Positions 37,101-47,625 of a stretch of DNA of 64,000 nt are shown piece by piece. The position numbers and the translations under genes are program-made. Numbering within the stretch: the first letter of the stretch is position 1; the number at the start of each line of letters is the position of its first letter. Origin of the DNA: Patiria miniata (lineage: Eukaryota > Echinodermata > Asteroidea > Valvatida > Asterinidae); the NCBI RefSeq assembly GCF_015706575.1, contig NW_024037057.1, positions 5,699,203 through 5,763,202 of the forward strand, read 5' to 3'. Below the pieces are notes generated by a model. The model was given only the letters and a program-made list of their open reading frames with translations, did no database searches and was not told the DNA's origin.

Positions 37101-40100
37101 TGGTTTGCAAGAATTTAATTTTTGTGTAAGAAATACTTGTAAGTATTTTGTGGTTGTAAATTGTTTCGTTGTTTAACAAAGCTGTTTCACTGGCTGTTGC
37201 TGCAGTATTTCAGAGGTATGTCATTTTTGGTTCAAAATGAAGCTTTTTAGCGTCGGTAGCAGCACAACAAATCATAATGTCTCTCTGTTAGTCCGTTAGT
37301 TTTTTAGTTAGTAACAAACGTGGACATTGTCTATTACTCCTACGTCTTTTGACCGATTGCAACCAAAGTTTGTAAAAAGTATCAGTAGCCAAGCCTGTTT
37401 TCTTACTCAAAACATTACTTTGAGAAAGTTAATGTTACAATCACGTGACCCGTGCATTAACATGAATTTATTGGCCTGCAGTTTCCGAGATCTGATGGAG
37501 CTTGTTTTAATAAGTGGTCAGCACTTAGTTTCATTTGGCCATCAACTTCAATTCTGTCAAAAGCACTCGTACAAACCTTTGCATTTGTCGACAACTTTGT
37601 TAAAGCTATAGTCCATCATTTGCAGCTATCCAAAAAGTAACTGGCGTAATTATTGTTGAAAAACATACTTGGTTGAAAGATAGTAAGGGGACTAAACTCC
37701 CTGTAAAATTATTCTTTCTGGCAAGCTGTCTGTTTGAAGTAATCAACGAAAGAAGGCCTTTCCAACGGTGCTTCTTAAGACGCACCGTAGGAAATTTAAA
37801 TTAGTAGTTCGTTTTGTTATTTGGCGAAGCGCGCGCAAGCATTGGCACGACGCACACGCGCGGGCGGTTGCTATAATTCCTCGGATCAGTGCGCGACATC
37901 GCGTAGCTGCAATCGGCTCAGTAAGAACATGTCTCGGACGCTGAATTCAGGCCCAATTCAAAACATGATTCTGCAACTTTTGATTTGAAATTGAGATCCT
38001 AGAATGTTGTTTTTCTCGGAATATACAGCTGAAGCTGAGCTGAAACTTCATCAGGTTAGTTGTTCAGTACCCTTCTTTAGATTTTGAACACTTTTGTTGC
38101 TTCAAACGAACAAAATGCACAAATTACAAATGATGGACTTTATCTTTATTTTTTTTGCTATCTTCTCCACGGTGGTTTATAGATCACCTACATCTATCCA
38201 GACTCAGTCTCCACGGCAATGGAGGAGCAGCGCTCTTTGCAAAGTAAGTTTTTTTTCTTCTCCGAATTACTTCTTTGATTACTTTGCTCAAGTTGAACAA
38301 CATTGACTTCTTATTCACTACATCTTTCCAGACTAAAATCTTCGCGTCAGATGCAACAACCAGGTTCTTTTTGTCTTAGTTTTGCTTTGGTCTGAGTTTT
38401 TTTGTCTTAGTTAAATTTTGTTTCAATTGCACCTTTGAAATAGGATAAGCAAATAATACTGAACAAAAAAATTCTGACCATTTGAGGGCAATGTGCCACT
38501 TTAATGCAATAGTGTTAGAATACCATGTTAAGAGTTGGCTGTCAAAAAGCATGCTAATTGGCTCTATATTTTTATCACTTACTATATCTAAATTGAATTA
38601 CAAACTTGTTGCATTTTTTACTAACTGCATAAAATTTGATACTCTGTTACCATGGTGATTGCTAGATGTACCAAAGGCTCGGGCCCCTGGGCAGGGATTG
38701 GTCCGCACGCTCCACCAGACCCACGGCAACAGTTTAGCCAATCAGCAGCAACCGTCGGTCAAGCAGTGGGCGTCGCCGGACCACCGCTCGGCCGATTACG
38801 GCACAGAAGCCAGTCCTATGTTTTGGATCGTCCGGGACGACGAAGTTCTCAGTCCAATGAGGTATAGTTTCAAATCATCTAATTACAAGGGGAAAAAAAT
38901 TTAAATCAATAAATTAAATCACTATAATGCAACCTTTCATAACTGAAGGTTTTGGTGTCCTGCCGGATATGAGACTGAGCGTTTGACATTGCAGTCTTAT
39001 TGCGCGAAGCTAGCGCGCAGGCAGGTTCCACACGCATGAACGTGCGCAACGAACGCATTGCGATATCACTGATCTCCATGTTAAAATGGACGTCAGTGTG
39101 CGACGTGCATTTTTATCGTCCAGACACGTGGCCGTTCTAGACCAATGAAAGTACAGTATCCAAGCACACGATATAACCAACATGTTTATAATCATACAGT
39201 TGGAGATTATGAAATGATCGTTTGAATGGACGACGCATCAAAGAAATTTGCTTTGTAAAAAAAACTGGATAAGACACCATTGAAAAGAAAACTGCGTGAG
39301 TGCGACATTGTACAAAATGCTTTCTAAGCATAGATAGACCTAGCTGTATTGATGTAGTGCGCCATTATTCAGAAATATTTGCCTAATAACTGCAAAGGAC
39401 GCATAGACCTGACTAGGCAACATTTTATGACACTACACATCCCAACTATTCAAATTTTAAAAGTTACACAGTAATATCGTTGTGCTCTGAATATTCTGAA
39501 TTAACAATTTGAGTTGCGATAAACATCAAGACCAGTTCGAACTCGGCGCAAATGCGAACTTGTGATTCCCTGTCAAGATTTTGCTCTGCAAATTTGCAGA
39601 AATTGAACACATGTCAACGCCAGTGAATTTCGCAGCTAATATATTTTTTTTTGACATCATCTTCCAATCACATTCGTCTCTAGGGCTATGTCTGATTTCA
39701 CGGACCCGGCGCAACTGCTTGACTTGGACATGTCGGTGCACGACTTCAACGATTTCGAGATGATGCTGAGCAACCAGGAGAACGAGTCTCCGGCAGGCGT
39801 AGGAAGAGGGATGTCTCACAAAGGAACGACAGGTACATGTATTGCTTCGAAATAAGACATGCATTTTGCGAACGGCCGATGTCGTGGATTTTTTTGTCGG
39901 TTTCCTTTTAGAAGTCCAAGTCTAGCAATGTTTCTGGCACATATTTAGTGACATTTTGAAAAGTGAAACGCATTTCAAGTATTTAATGCCGGCCAGATTT
40001 TCAGTTCAATTTTGTTCGTCTTCATTTCAGTAACACTTACATGTACTTTACAAATCTGGAATTTCAGAAATTGTTGTCTATTTTGTCAACAACAAAAATA

Positions 40101-43100
40101 TCAAATTCGTAGAGATAAGCAAATTTGAATTGAATATTGTATATAATAAAGCAATATAAACATACTTTGTAGATCTGAAAATGGAAAAAATTCACAAATG
40201 GAAATAGTTCAACAAACGGTTCTTAGGTTTCCCCAAAAGTTCTGTTAAGTTATAGGCCCTGTGCGTAAACAACAGAGGGCGCTTTTCGACCATGTTCGTG
40301 AGCCCAGTAGACGGGACACACTGCGTGCACGTACTGGTTCCCAACACTTGGTTCTCCGTGCCTATAGCGGGAAGTACGCACAGCTAATTTTATTATGAAG
40401 TGCACAAAGCCAAGCGTCTCCGCGTGAGCGTCAGACGTCGTCGGCAATGCGCTTGAGTGTCTCTCCCAGTGGTCTCCCCCAACTCTCCGTTTCTTACCGT
40501 TGAGGGGGTACTTGTGCGCGGAGCGCATAACCACTGTCTGCTGTTCCTACCCCCAGGTTATCATTTTGACAGTCAAGCTATCAGCGAGCTGTCCAAGGGC
40601 AGCTACGGGGGCCTTATCCCCATCACGTCGCCCATCACGTCCAAGTTCAGCACGCCCCCGACCATACTCCGCAAGAGCCGACCACGACTGGTATCCTTTT
40701 TAACAATATACGTTGCAGCGTGCTCAGTGGGCTCTGTGCGTTAACAAGAGAGGGCGCTGTGCCACATAGCAACAACATCTTGTAGAAAGGACACTTGCAC
40801 ATGCGAACAAGATAGGATGCGTTTCTTACCACATTCGAGAGTCAGTGGACAGGACACATTGTGTGTGCATACTGGATCCGAATGTATAGCGCGACGTACT
40901 CGCAACTAGGGGGAGTGTGGCGAAGTGGTTAGGGTTCGTGACTCATGATCAGAGGGTCGGGGGTTCGAATCCAGCTGCTGGCCATATCTTGCGTCCTTGG
41001 GCAAGCCACTTCACCCCACTTGCCTCTCTCCACCCAGGAGTATAAATGAGTACCGGCATTAGCTGGGGAGGAACCAGCGACTAGCACCCCATCCAGGGGG
41101 AATAAAAATATTCTCAGTCGTTTAATGCTACTGAAACCGGAGATAAACGCTGACATGATGGGCCATATTGGCTCGTGACAGACTTTACTTTTACTCACAA
41201 CTTATTTCATTCTGAATGTGCATAAAGCCACAGCGTAGTCGAGTGAGAGTCAGGCGTCGTCAGCAATGCATTCGATTATTGCATTTATCGATTGCAGAAG
41301 AAGCAGTAATGACCATTTTCCATTTAGATTTTCTTCGAAATCGTAAAGGCATTATGCACATGCTTCGTCAAATTTTGTTCAGACTGTACATTCTAAGTTA
41401 GTGGAGAAACTTAAAAAAATGTTAGGTACTTTCTAACAAAAACGGAAACAACTTCGTTGAGTTTCCTTGACGTATCTGCCACAGCGCTCCAGGAGAATTC
41501 TAGACGGCAGCATCGCGACCACGCCCAAGGGCACGCCCATCAAGAGCCTCCCGTTCTCGCCCTCGCAGGTCGGTCCATATCAGTTCATTCATGAAGTTGG
41601 GGAACATTTTATGTCATATTTGTAGATGACACGCCAATCACTGAGAGCGACTATTGTTAGTGTCTGTTTTGACTTTTAGTTCAAGAATGTTTCAGTGTGG
41701 TATTTTATAAAGGATAAACAAGTCAATTGTGGTAATGGCACCATTTTTACCACGTTTGGCTCCTACTTAAAAATTGTCAAGTTTAATCCAAAATTATTAG
41801 GTGAGAACATAACTAACCATTTCAATCTTGCTGTTTCACCACTTTCAACAGCTCCAGTTGGGGGGGGGGGGGGGGCACACCGCTTGCGCGTGTACTGGTT
41901 CGTGCACCTAAAGTCGAAATACGCACGACTAACTTTGTTCTGATTTTGCCCATAGTGTGTGTGTCAAAGATATTGTTGTCTTTTTGGCCTTTGCTAATTT
42001 CTTTCCTAATTTAAATTTTTTTTTGTATTTAGTTTTTGAATTTAGACAAGCCGAATCAGAGCAGCGTCAGTCAACAGGTCATGACCTCCACGCCTGTCAT
42101 CAAATCCCATCATGCAACACCCAAGATGTTCACCACGGGAACGCCCGTCAACAGGTATAGCCGTAAAGAGCATAATTACATTTTGTTTGTGGCTATGGAT
42201 TGTCACAGTAGTGGGTTGACTGCAGTGACCCAAAGTCATAGCCGCAACCTGCCTCAAAAGGGTGGTCAACTAGCTTTCCACGAAGTTTATAATTAATAAC
42301 GGAATTTTTCAAGTAAAATGATCATCTCAAACTAGTTTTCATCTTTTCTGTAATTTTCCCCATTTACCGTTTTGCCCATTTGTTCTCACTAGTGAACTTT
42401 TGTGTTGTTCAATGATAAAACTTTTACCCTTTTCAAAAATGAATCGCATCAGAACTGCAATTGTTTTATTCATTTGTTTTGGCAAAAGCACTTATTAAAA
42501 TATTTTTTTCTTGTCTAGTCATATATATTTTTGGAGCAACCCTGTTGGTGACATTTTATACTAAGATGTGGCCTTTTTTCTCTCTTTCTAATAGACCTTT
42601 ATTATGCTGCCACCATTTCAGTCATGTTCCCTGTATCCAATAACAGTACTGAATGATAATTTTTTTGTACAAAAAGGAAGCAGACTATTTTTCCTTTCAG
42701 CTTTAGCTACGTTGATTTGAATGGAAGAAAATCAAGATGGCCGCAACATGAATATGTTCTATTTGCTTTTTTTGTGTGTGGCTTATTTACTTGGAACAGA
42801 CAAGCATAACGGCTACAAAGAAAGTCGACTTCAATCAGAACAATGATGTGTTTATCGGTTTTACCATTTCGTTTTTCAGATATTTCCGGACCCCAAACAA
42901 CGCCAAGGGTTCCCTGCTGGAGTCTACCCCGAGAACACCGACCCCCCTCAAAGATGCCCTGGAGGCACTGGAGAAAAGAAGTGGAACAAACAGATTCATG
43001 GTACGTACTTATAATGCTAGTGGCCTAGTTACGTACTTATGATGCTAGTGGCCGTGTTTTCTGTCGAAATTATGGCCAAATTTCATGGCTCTGTTTACCG

Positions 43101-46100
43101 TTTGCGAATAACATCTACAGAAAATTCTGTGCTAATTGTAAGCGTATTTCATGGGTAAGCGAGGAATTTTGGCTTATGCGTGTATGCACACATCCTGTTA
43201 CATAAGATTCTGTGCTTACAGGGTTAGCGCAGAATTTTTCTGCTAGCGCGGTTAGCACGGTATGGCAATTTTAAGTGTGGAATCCTGTGGTAAACTTTGG
43301 TTTCTTTGCACAAGTTTAATTTTACGAGTGTCCAAAATAATCGAAGGTGTCCTTTTTACATTTTCTATCCTTCGTTTGAGTTGGTTTATAAAGATGTCAA
43401 GTGGACACAATTTTTTTACTGTTAAGAAAAACCAGATTTAGTGGTTTTCTTTCTTCTTTATTTTCAAAGCCGTGCACTCCGGGCCAACTGCAAGACATCA
43501 CGGAAATCATCAAGCAGGATTTCGGTTCGGAATCCACCCTAAAGCGAGTCTCCGTGCGTGTCTCTTTGGTGGGTGTTGACTCGTGTTTGTTGTCACTCGC
43601 GATCAGCTCTGCGCTCGTGAACGCTCATGTCCTGCGCTCAACACTTGTACTATAGAACAAATGTCGGGATGCTGTACTATGTTGTATTACTTCCTGATGA
43701 ATCAATAAAACTATATTGGGGCTGTTTTGGGCGGTACAGAGAGCGACAGGCAGGGAGAAGCTAATAACAATCATATCTTTTTGGGGGCAAGGCAAGGCCA
43801 GGCATGCAACTGGGAATTTAGAAAAAAACGAGGAAATTCTAAACCACACAAGGTTTTGAACAGTGTTTTTTCAATTTGTAATGGCATTCATGAGAAGTAA
43901 AAACACAAGGAAATCAGCAGATTCCTTGTGGCATGCCTGTAAGGCTTAGACAAGTCTACTTCACAAGTAACAGTTAGGCCAAAAAAAAAAAGTCTCCGGT
44001 TTCTGGTATGCACGCGCGTCGCCGTAGCCATGCGCGTCGGCAAAATGAAAAAGTTTTTTTTTCAATGAAAGATGATGTCTCAAAACCGCCAAACTCACTG
44101 GCTTGACTGGAATTCTGCTGCTGCACAATTTTAACGTGTTTTTAGATTGGGTTATGGTCGAGAATAAGCTTTATGTGGCCTCTCTGGACTCCCATTCATT
44201 TGCACTAAGTTTAGTCGGGCACCATTTGCTGTCATCAGCCGACATTTGAAGCAAAAAAATCAGGTAAAAAAAAAAAAAAAAAGCCGCGTCGCCGCACCAA
44301 TTTTTGGGCAAGCTCCATACCAGAAACCGCAGACTTTTTTGGGGGGCCTTAGTGAGTCAAGTACAAAGAGAATTTAAGGCCGGTGTCTGGCACCAGGATA
44401 AGTAAAATATTTTAAGTTGTAGGGAAAAAAATTAAAATGCCGTTATCTTATTTTTTTTTACAGAGTGAGTCGCCAGCCAAGCGAGTTCGCAAGTCCCTCA
44501 CCAACCAGCTGGCGTTTGAGACTGAACTGAGCTCCAGCCACTTTGCCGACGATGAGGTAAAGTAATCTCTCCGACCAATCAGGTTACCGGCTTTGGCTGG
44601 TACCTGTACAAATCTTGCTGGGCTTCTCTTTGCTGTCTTTGGCAGCTAAGATTGTGTTTAGTTATTTGGTCAAATTTTCAGTTAGAAAATCAAAAATCAT
44701 TTTGTGGACACGAAGGTTCACTCTCTGAGAGATTAAATGATGCCAACCCCCCCATAAGCGAGGAACAAATAGCAAGCCAAAAGTGAGAGTCCATTAATGA
44801 CAAGTAAATCACAAGACCATCACAAGTAAATCACAAGTCAATCACGAGGCCATCATAAGTAAATCACAAGGCCATCACAAGTAAATCACAAGTCAATCAC
44901 GAGGCCATCACAAGTAAATCACAAAGCCATCACGAGTGAATCACAAGTCAATCACGAGGCCATCAAAAGTAAATCACAAGTCAATCACGAGGCCATCACA
45001 AGTAAATCACAAAGCCATCACGAGTGAATCACAGGTCAATCACGAGGCCATCACAAGTAAATCACAAAGCCATCACGAGTGAATCACAGGTCAATCACGA
45101 GGCCATCACAAGTAAATCATGAGGCCATCAGAAGTAAATCACAAGGCCATCACGAATAAATCACAAGTCGATCACGAGTGAATCACAAGTCAATCACGAG
45201 GCCAACACAAGTAAATCATGAGGCCATCACAAGTTAATCGCAAGGCCATCACAAGTAAATCACAAGTCAATAACGAGGCCATCACAAGTAAATCATGAGG
45301 CCATCACAAGTAAATCATAAGTCAATCACGAGGCCAACACAAGGCCACCACGAGGCCATCACAAGTAAATCACAAAGCCATCACGAGTGAATCACAAGTC
45401 AATCACGAGGCCATCAAAAGTAAATCACAAGTCAATCACGAGGCCATCACAAGTAAATCACAAAGCCATCACGAGTGAATCACAGGTCAATCACGAGGCC
45501 ATCACAAGTAAATCACAAAGCCATCACGAGTGAATCACAGGTCAATCACGAGGCCATCACAAGTAAATCATGAGGCCATCAGAAGTAAATCACAAGGCCA
45601 TCACGAATAAATCACAAGTCGATCACGAGTGAATCACAAGTCAATCACGAGGCCAACACAAGTAAATCATGAGGCCATCACAAGTTAATCGCAAGGCCAT
45701 CACAAGTAAATCACAAGTCAATAACGAGGCCATCACAAGTAAATCATGAGGCCATCACAAGTAAATCATAAGTCAATCACGAGGCCAACACAAGGCCACC
45801 ACGAGTAAATCACAAGTCAATCACGAGGCCATCACGAGTAAATCACAAGTCAATCACGAGGCCATCATAAGTAAATCAAAAGGCCATCACGAGTAAATCA
45901 CAAGTCAATCACGAGGCCATCATAGGTAAATCACAAGGCCATCACAAGTCAATCACAAGTCCAGTAACACTCGCTCAGTTTGAGGACTTAGTCGGATTTC
46001 ATTACACTGTGGGAAAAAAAGATAAGCCTAAGTTGCAAATAATACTGTGCATAAGTTTTTATCCAAGTGGCAAATTCTGGAAAATATTGTGCAGATTGAT

Positions 46101-47199
46101 TAATTTATGGTACAATTTTATTTATATTTCATTTTGTGGGTATGTACAAAAAATAAATGCCCCTTTGGAGGGCAAGTTCTTCTTTTGCAACAGTCACAAG
46201 TAAATCACAAGTCCAGTCGCAAGTCCAGTCAAAAGTATTTAAATCGAAATTTGTTTGACATTTTTTTTCACAGCAAAGTCACAGTCTTCTCTCGGATTCG
46301 TTGCTGATGTCCCCGCCCATGCGCTCAGTTGCCGGGGCAACGGGATCCTTCAACAGCGCGTTCTTGATGCCCATGTCGCCGGTCCAGACCGCGGATAGCC
46401 TGGCCAACAGAGAGTCCAGGCACGGCACCCATGAGACACCGTTCAAACCGCCCACCATGGTGAGTAGGAAACGTCTGGTCTTCGGGCTAGCATTTTTAAC
46501 CGTGAAGCATTTCAAAAGATGCCAACAAAACACGGTGGATAGTTTTTTTTTTCACAAAAAAGTACTTGACTGATTTCAAACTTGAGCTTTTTTAAGATGA
46601 CCACTGTAGTGCGTGTGTACAAAGAAAAATTAAGAGAAGGTACAAAAACAGTGAAAATTGAATACATTTTGTACAAAATCTTTGCCCATAAAAGCGTGAT
46701 GTTCAGACTTTGGTTGATTTATCATTTTGAATTGACAGTTTTTGTTAACAATTTTTATTTGTAACAAACATGGTGCAATTTGAAAGAATTTTTTAAAAAC
46801 ATTGTTATAATAATATGGGAAGAAACATAAATTTGCATTTTTTGTTTGCTAGAGAGTGATTTGTTTCTTGGGTGATTTGGCAGATAGATTTTACCCTACA
46901 GACATAGAATTCCGATGGTAACCTTTTTTTTATTGTACCATGTGGCGGCCATCTTTGATTTCAAAATAGCCGCCATTTCCAACCCATTTTGCTCAATAAT
47001 GGCGAGAATGAAATTTAAGATTTAATTAATGCGACAAAAATTGACTTTTGTAACAATCGGTTATTTCTTTTTTGTGCGACTTCAGCTGGATAGAGCGTGG
47101 GAGAAGGTCGCGTGCGGTAAATCGGACGATCAGATCTTCATGACGGAACAGGCCAGGAAAGTTCTGCGATCTTGCCGGCCGCGTTCGCTCAAGCTTTGA
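31084..47199 (+). CDS. MYB: R1R2R3 MYB transcription factor (B-Myb/A-Myb-like), complete, 17 coding exons
   Basis: Sequence-specific nuclear transcription factor of the animal MYB family, which drives cell-cycle genes as part of the MuvB/DREAM machinery. Coding exons: 31084-31106, 31918-32032, 33123-33275, 34567-34670, 35387-35515, 36392-36494, 38183-38243, 38666-38861, 39684-39832, 40557-40690, 41485-41568, 42033-42154, 42880-43000, 43470-43553, 44464-44556, 46274-46459, 47086-47199. Lengths sum to 1971 nt with every phase matching, giving 656 residues and TGA. Layout: acidic N terminus (1-38), R1 (about 39-90), R2 (91-142), R3 (143-193) with tryptophans at 42, 62, 81, 94, 114, 133, 146, 165 and 184. 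The long C-terminal half has PPTILRK (378-384), TPIKSLPFSPSQ (406-417), STPRTPTPLKDAL (473-485) and WEKVACGK (624-631). Many SP/TP sites suggest CDK control. The start is the only in-frame ATG that joins an acidic B-Myb-like N terminus. Invertebrates usually have one MYB, so a numbered vertebrate paralogue name is not assigned. Confidence 0.96.
31918..32032 (+). CDS. MYB: MYB exon 2: acidic N terminus and start of R1
   Basis: The acceptor is ttagcag and the donor gag/gtcggt. It encodes residues 8-46, an acidic stretch ending in RARWTKDE, which is the start of R1 with its first tryptophan. Confidence 0.93.
32356..32819. mobile_element. MULE-like fold-back element 2 with 9-bp target duplication
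   Basis: Near-perfect inverted arms of about 215 bp starting TAGCCCCATAAATGTGGC, short loop, flanked by GTGCTCAGG at 32347-32355 and 32820-32828. In MYB intron 2. No coding capacity. Confidence 0.92.
33123..33275 (+). CDS. MYB: MYB exon 3: most of R1 and start of R2
   Basis: Exactly 51 codons, phase 0 at both ends. It carries the R1 helices through CYHRWQKALNPEL and the R2 opening KGPWTKE. The open frame reads on past the donor (gtaaag) into the intronic 11-bp repeat, which is not coding. Confidence 0.97.
33290..33592 (+). repeat. 11-bp satellite CCATCACAAGT, intron 3
   Basis: About 27 degenerate copies of CCATCACAAGT/CCAACACAAGG directly after MYB exon 3. Confidence 0.95.
33660..33955 (-). 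repeat. Inverted block of the same 11-bp satellite
   Basis: ACTTGTGACTGG/ACTTGTGATGG words, i.e. the reverse complement of the block at 33290, with a 70-bp spacer. The pair could fold on itself. Confidence 0.9.
34567..34670 (+). CDS. MYB: MYB exon 4: R2
   Basis: Encodes residues 98-132, including YGPKRWSLI and GRTGKQCRER, the near-invariant R2 core. The donor is AG/gttggt and splits the arginine codon. Confidence 0.97.
35387..35515 (+). CDS. MYB: MYB exon 5: end of R2 and R3
   Basis: Encodes WHNHLNPDIKK followed by AWTQDEDRII and HKRLGNRWAEIAKQLPGR, which is almost all of R3. The acceptor is tcgcag and the donor AG/gtaaaa. Confidence 0.98.
35748..36035 (-). mobile_element. tRNA-derived SINE, second family
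   Basis: The - strand shows GGTTGGCGTAGCAGTACTTT (A box region) and GGGTTCGAATCCC (B box), a distinct body, and an (AAT)n tail at 35748. In MYB intron 5. Confidence 0.8.
36392..36494 (+). CDS. MYB: MYB exon 6: R3 recognition helix
   Basis: Encodes TDNAIKNHWNSTMKRKVE, the R3 recognition helix plus its basic extension, then a linker. A K1 transposon lies 114 bases downstream in the intron. Confidence 0.97.
36608..37111 (+). mobile_element. K1 element, copy 7 (right end lost)
   Basis: Left end TTAAAGGGAATATACATC; palindrome near 36937-36964 with one mismatch; the terminal part after TTTGCAA is missing. In MYB intron 6. Confidence 0.9.
37600..38145 (+). mobile_element. K2 element, copy a
   Basis: Starts TTAAAGCTATAGTCCATCAT; right end decayed (CAAATGATGGACTTTAT). 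Imperfect central palindrome around CTTCTTAAGACG. In MYB intron 6, ending about 40 bp before exon 7. Confidence 0.85.
38183..38243 (+). CDS. MYB: MYB exon 7 (61 bp)
   Basis: A short linker exon (ITYIYPDSVSTAMEEQRSLQ plus one base). The acceptor is tttatag and the donor gtaagt. The phase fits exons 6 and 8. A K2 element ends about 40 bases before the acceptor. Confidence 0.75.
38666..38861 (+). CDS. MYB: MYB exon 8: Gln-rich linker
   Basis: Encodes residues 230-294, with a Gln/Asn-rich stretch and FWIVRDDEVLSPM. The acceptor is gctag and the donor AG/gtatag. Confidence 0.85.
39684..39832 (+). CDS. MYB: MYB exon 9: acidic activation-like region
   Basis: Encodes residues 295-344. It is rich in Asp and Leu (LLDLDMSVHDFNDFEMML), which resembles an acidic activation segment. 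Confidence 0.88.
40557..40690 (+). CDS. MYB: MYB exon 10: PPTILRK block
   Basis: Encodes residues 345-389 with repeated PITSP and the conserved TPPTILRK motif seen in vertebrate A-Myb and B-Myb. Confidence 0.95.
40908..41198 (+). mobile_element. tRNA-derived SINE, third family
   Basis: tRNA-like head with A box (GTGGCGAAGTGGTTAGGG) and B box (GGTTCGAATCC), core CTTGGGCAAGCCACTT and CTCTCTCCACCCAGGAGTA, then a distinct 3' body ending GACTTTACTTTTAC. In MYB intron 10. Confidence 0.85.
41485..41568 (+). CDS. MYB: MYB exon 11: TPIKSLPFSPSQ block
   Basis: 28 codons, phase 0 at both ends. It carries the conserved proline-directed phosphorylation block, with candidate CDK sites. Confidence 0.95.
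42033..42154 (+). CDS. MYB: MYB exon 12
   Basis: Continues the conserved block as FLNLDKPNQ and then a Ser/Thr-rich stretch with TP sites. The acceptor is tatttag and the donor AG/gtatag. Confidence 0.93.
42880..43000 (+). CDS. MYB: MYB exon 13: TPRTPTPLKDAL block
   Basis: Encodes residues 458-498, including the highly conserved TPRTPTPLKDAL motif followed by a charged helix. Confidence 0.95.
43470..43553 (+). CDS. MYB: MYB exon 14
   Basis: 28 codons, including LQDITEIIKQDFG, which resembles the block after the TPRTP motif in A-Myb. The donor gtgcgt is weak, but phase and the next exon support it. Confidence 0.88.
43728..43757 (+). repeat. Relic single unit of the 34-bp satellite
   Basis: TTTGGGCGGTACAGAGAGCG then ACAGGCAGGG, matching the array at 11474. 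Confidence 0.7.
43977..44348 (+). mobile_element. Harbinger-type MITE, copy 2
   Basis: GGCC-A-run-GTCTCCGG ends, TTA on both sides. In MYB intron 14. Confidence 0.9.
44464..44556 (+). CDS. MYB: MYB exon 15
   Basis: 31 codons with basic PAKRVRKSL, an NLS-like cluster, after a long polypyrimidine tract. The donor is gag/gtaaag. Confidence 0.9.
44800..45965 (+). repeat. 11-bp satellite array, MYB intron 15
   Basis: More than 100 units of ATCACAAGTAA/ATCACGAGGCC/ATCACAAGTCA type. A higher-order block recurs with a 451-bp shift (CATCAAAAG at 44961 and 45412). Confidence 0.93.
46274..46459 (+). CDS. MYB: MYB exon 16
   Basis: 62 codons, low-complexity Ser/Pro/Met-rich, ending TPFKPPTM before donor gtgagt. 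It sits just after the 11-bp satellite intron. Confidence 0.9.
47086..47199 (+). CDS. MYB: MYB exon 17: MuvB-binding tail and stop
   Basis: Encodes AWEKVACGKSDDQIFM and a basic tail, then TGA. The block matches the B-Myb C terminus known to bind LIN9-LIN52. Confidence 0.97.
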   Translation: MDRAWEKVACGKSDDQIFMTEQARKVLRSCRPRSLKL

Positions 47200-47264
47200 G
47201 TTTCTGCACCCGGCCTTGGCTGATGGAAAAGTCCGACGATCAGGCGTTTGATTAAAAAAAAAAA

Positions 47265-47514
47265 TGTGATGCGATCAAGCTAAATGAGTCGTTTCTCGAC
47301 CCTGGTAATTTTTTTTTTTACAGTTTTGAAAAGAGCACAATCTCAGCATTATTGCTGTGAAAACTGCTTGCTGATACCATCTTTAGTTTAAAAATTATGG
47401 AAGTCGGAAGACCAAGAGATGTGATGAAGTGATGTGATGAAGTTGCCCTATTTTGGTCTGAATCTCCAAATGATAGTTCCCGACAAATGACTCATTTAGC
47501 TTGATCGCATCACA
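47265..47514 (+). mobile_element. 250-bp MITE in the MYB 3' UTR
   Basis: Inverted ends TGTGATGCGATCAAGCTAAA. It begins 66 bases after the MYB stop, so it is probably part of the mRNA. A second, inverted copy is at 55769. Confidence 0.85.
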
Positions 47515-47619
47515 CATGCTTGGTTTCACGGAGCCATTTTTAAAGAGCAAAAATATTGCTGATAAATGCAAGTTGGTGTAAGCGACATTAGTGAGCCAAA
47601 ATTCAGTCCCAGGCTTTAT

Positions 47620-47625
47620 AATAAA
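47620..47625 (+). terminator. Candidate MYB polyadenylation signal
   Basis: An AATAAA hexamer lies about 420 bases after the MYB stop. Other AT-rich candidates exist further on, so the actual 3' end is uncertain. Confidence 0.3.

Noticed and set aside
44800..45965. CRISPR array
   Set aside because: Units are 11 bp with no unique spacers, inside a eukaryotic intron.
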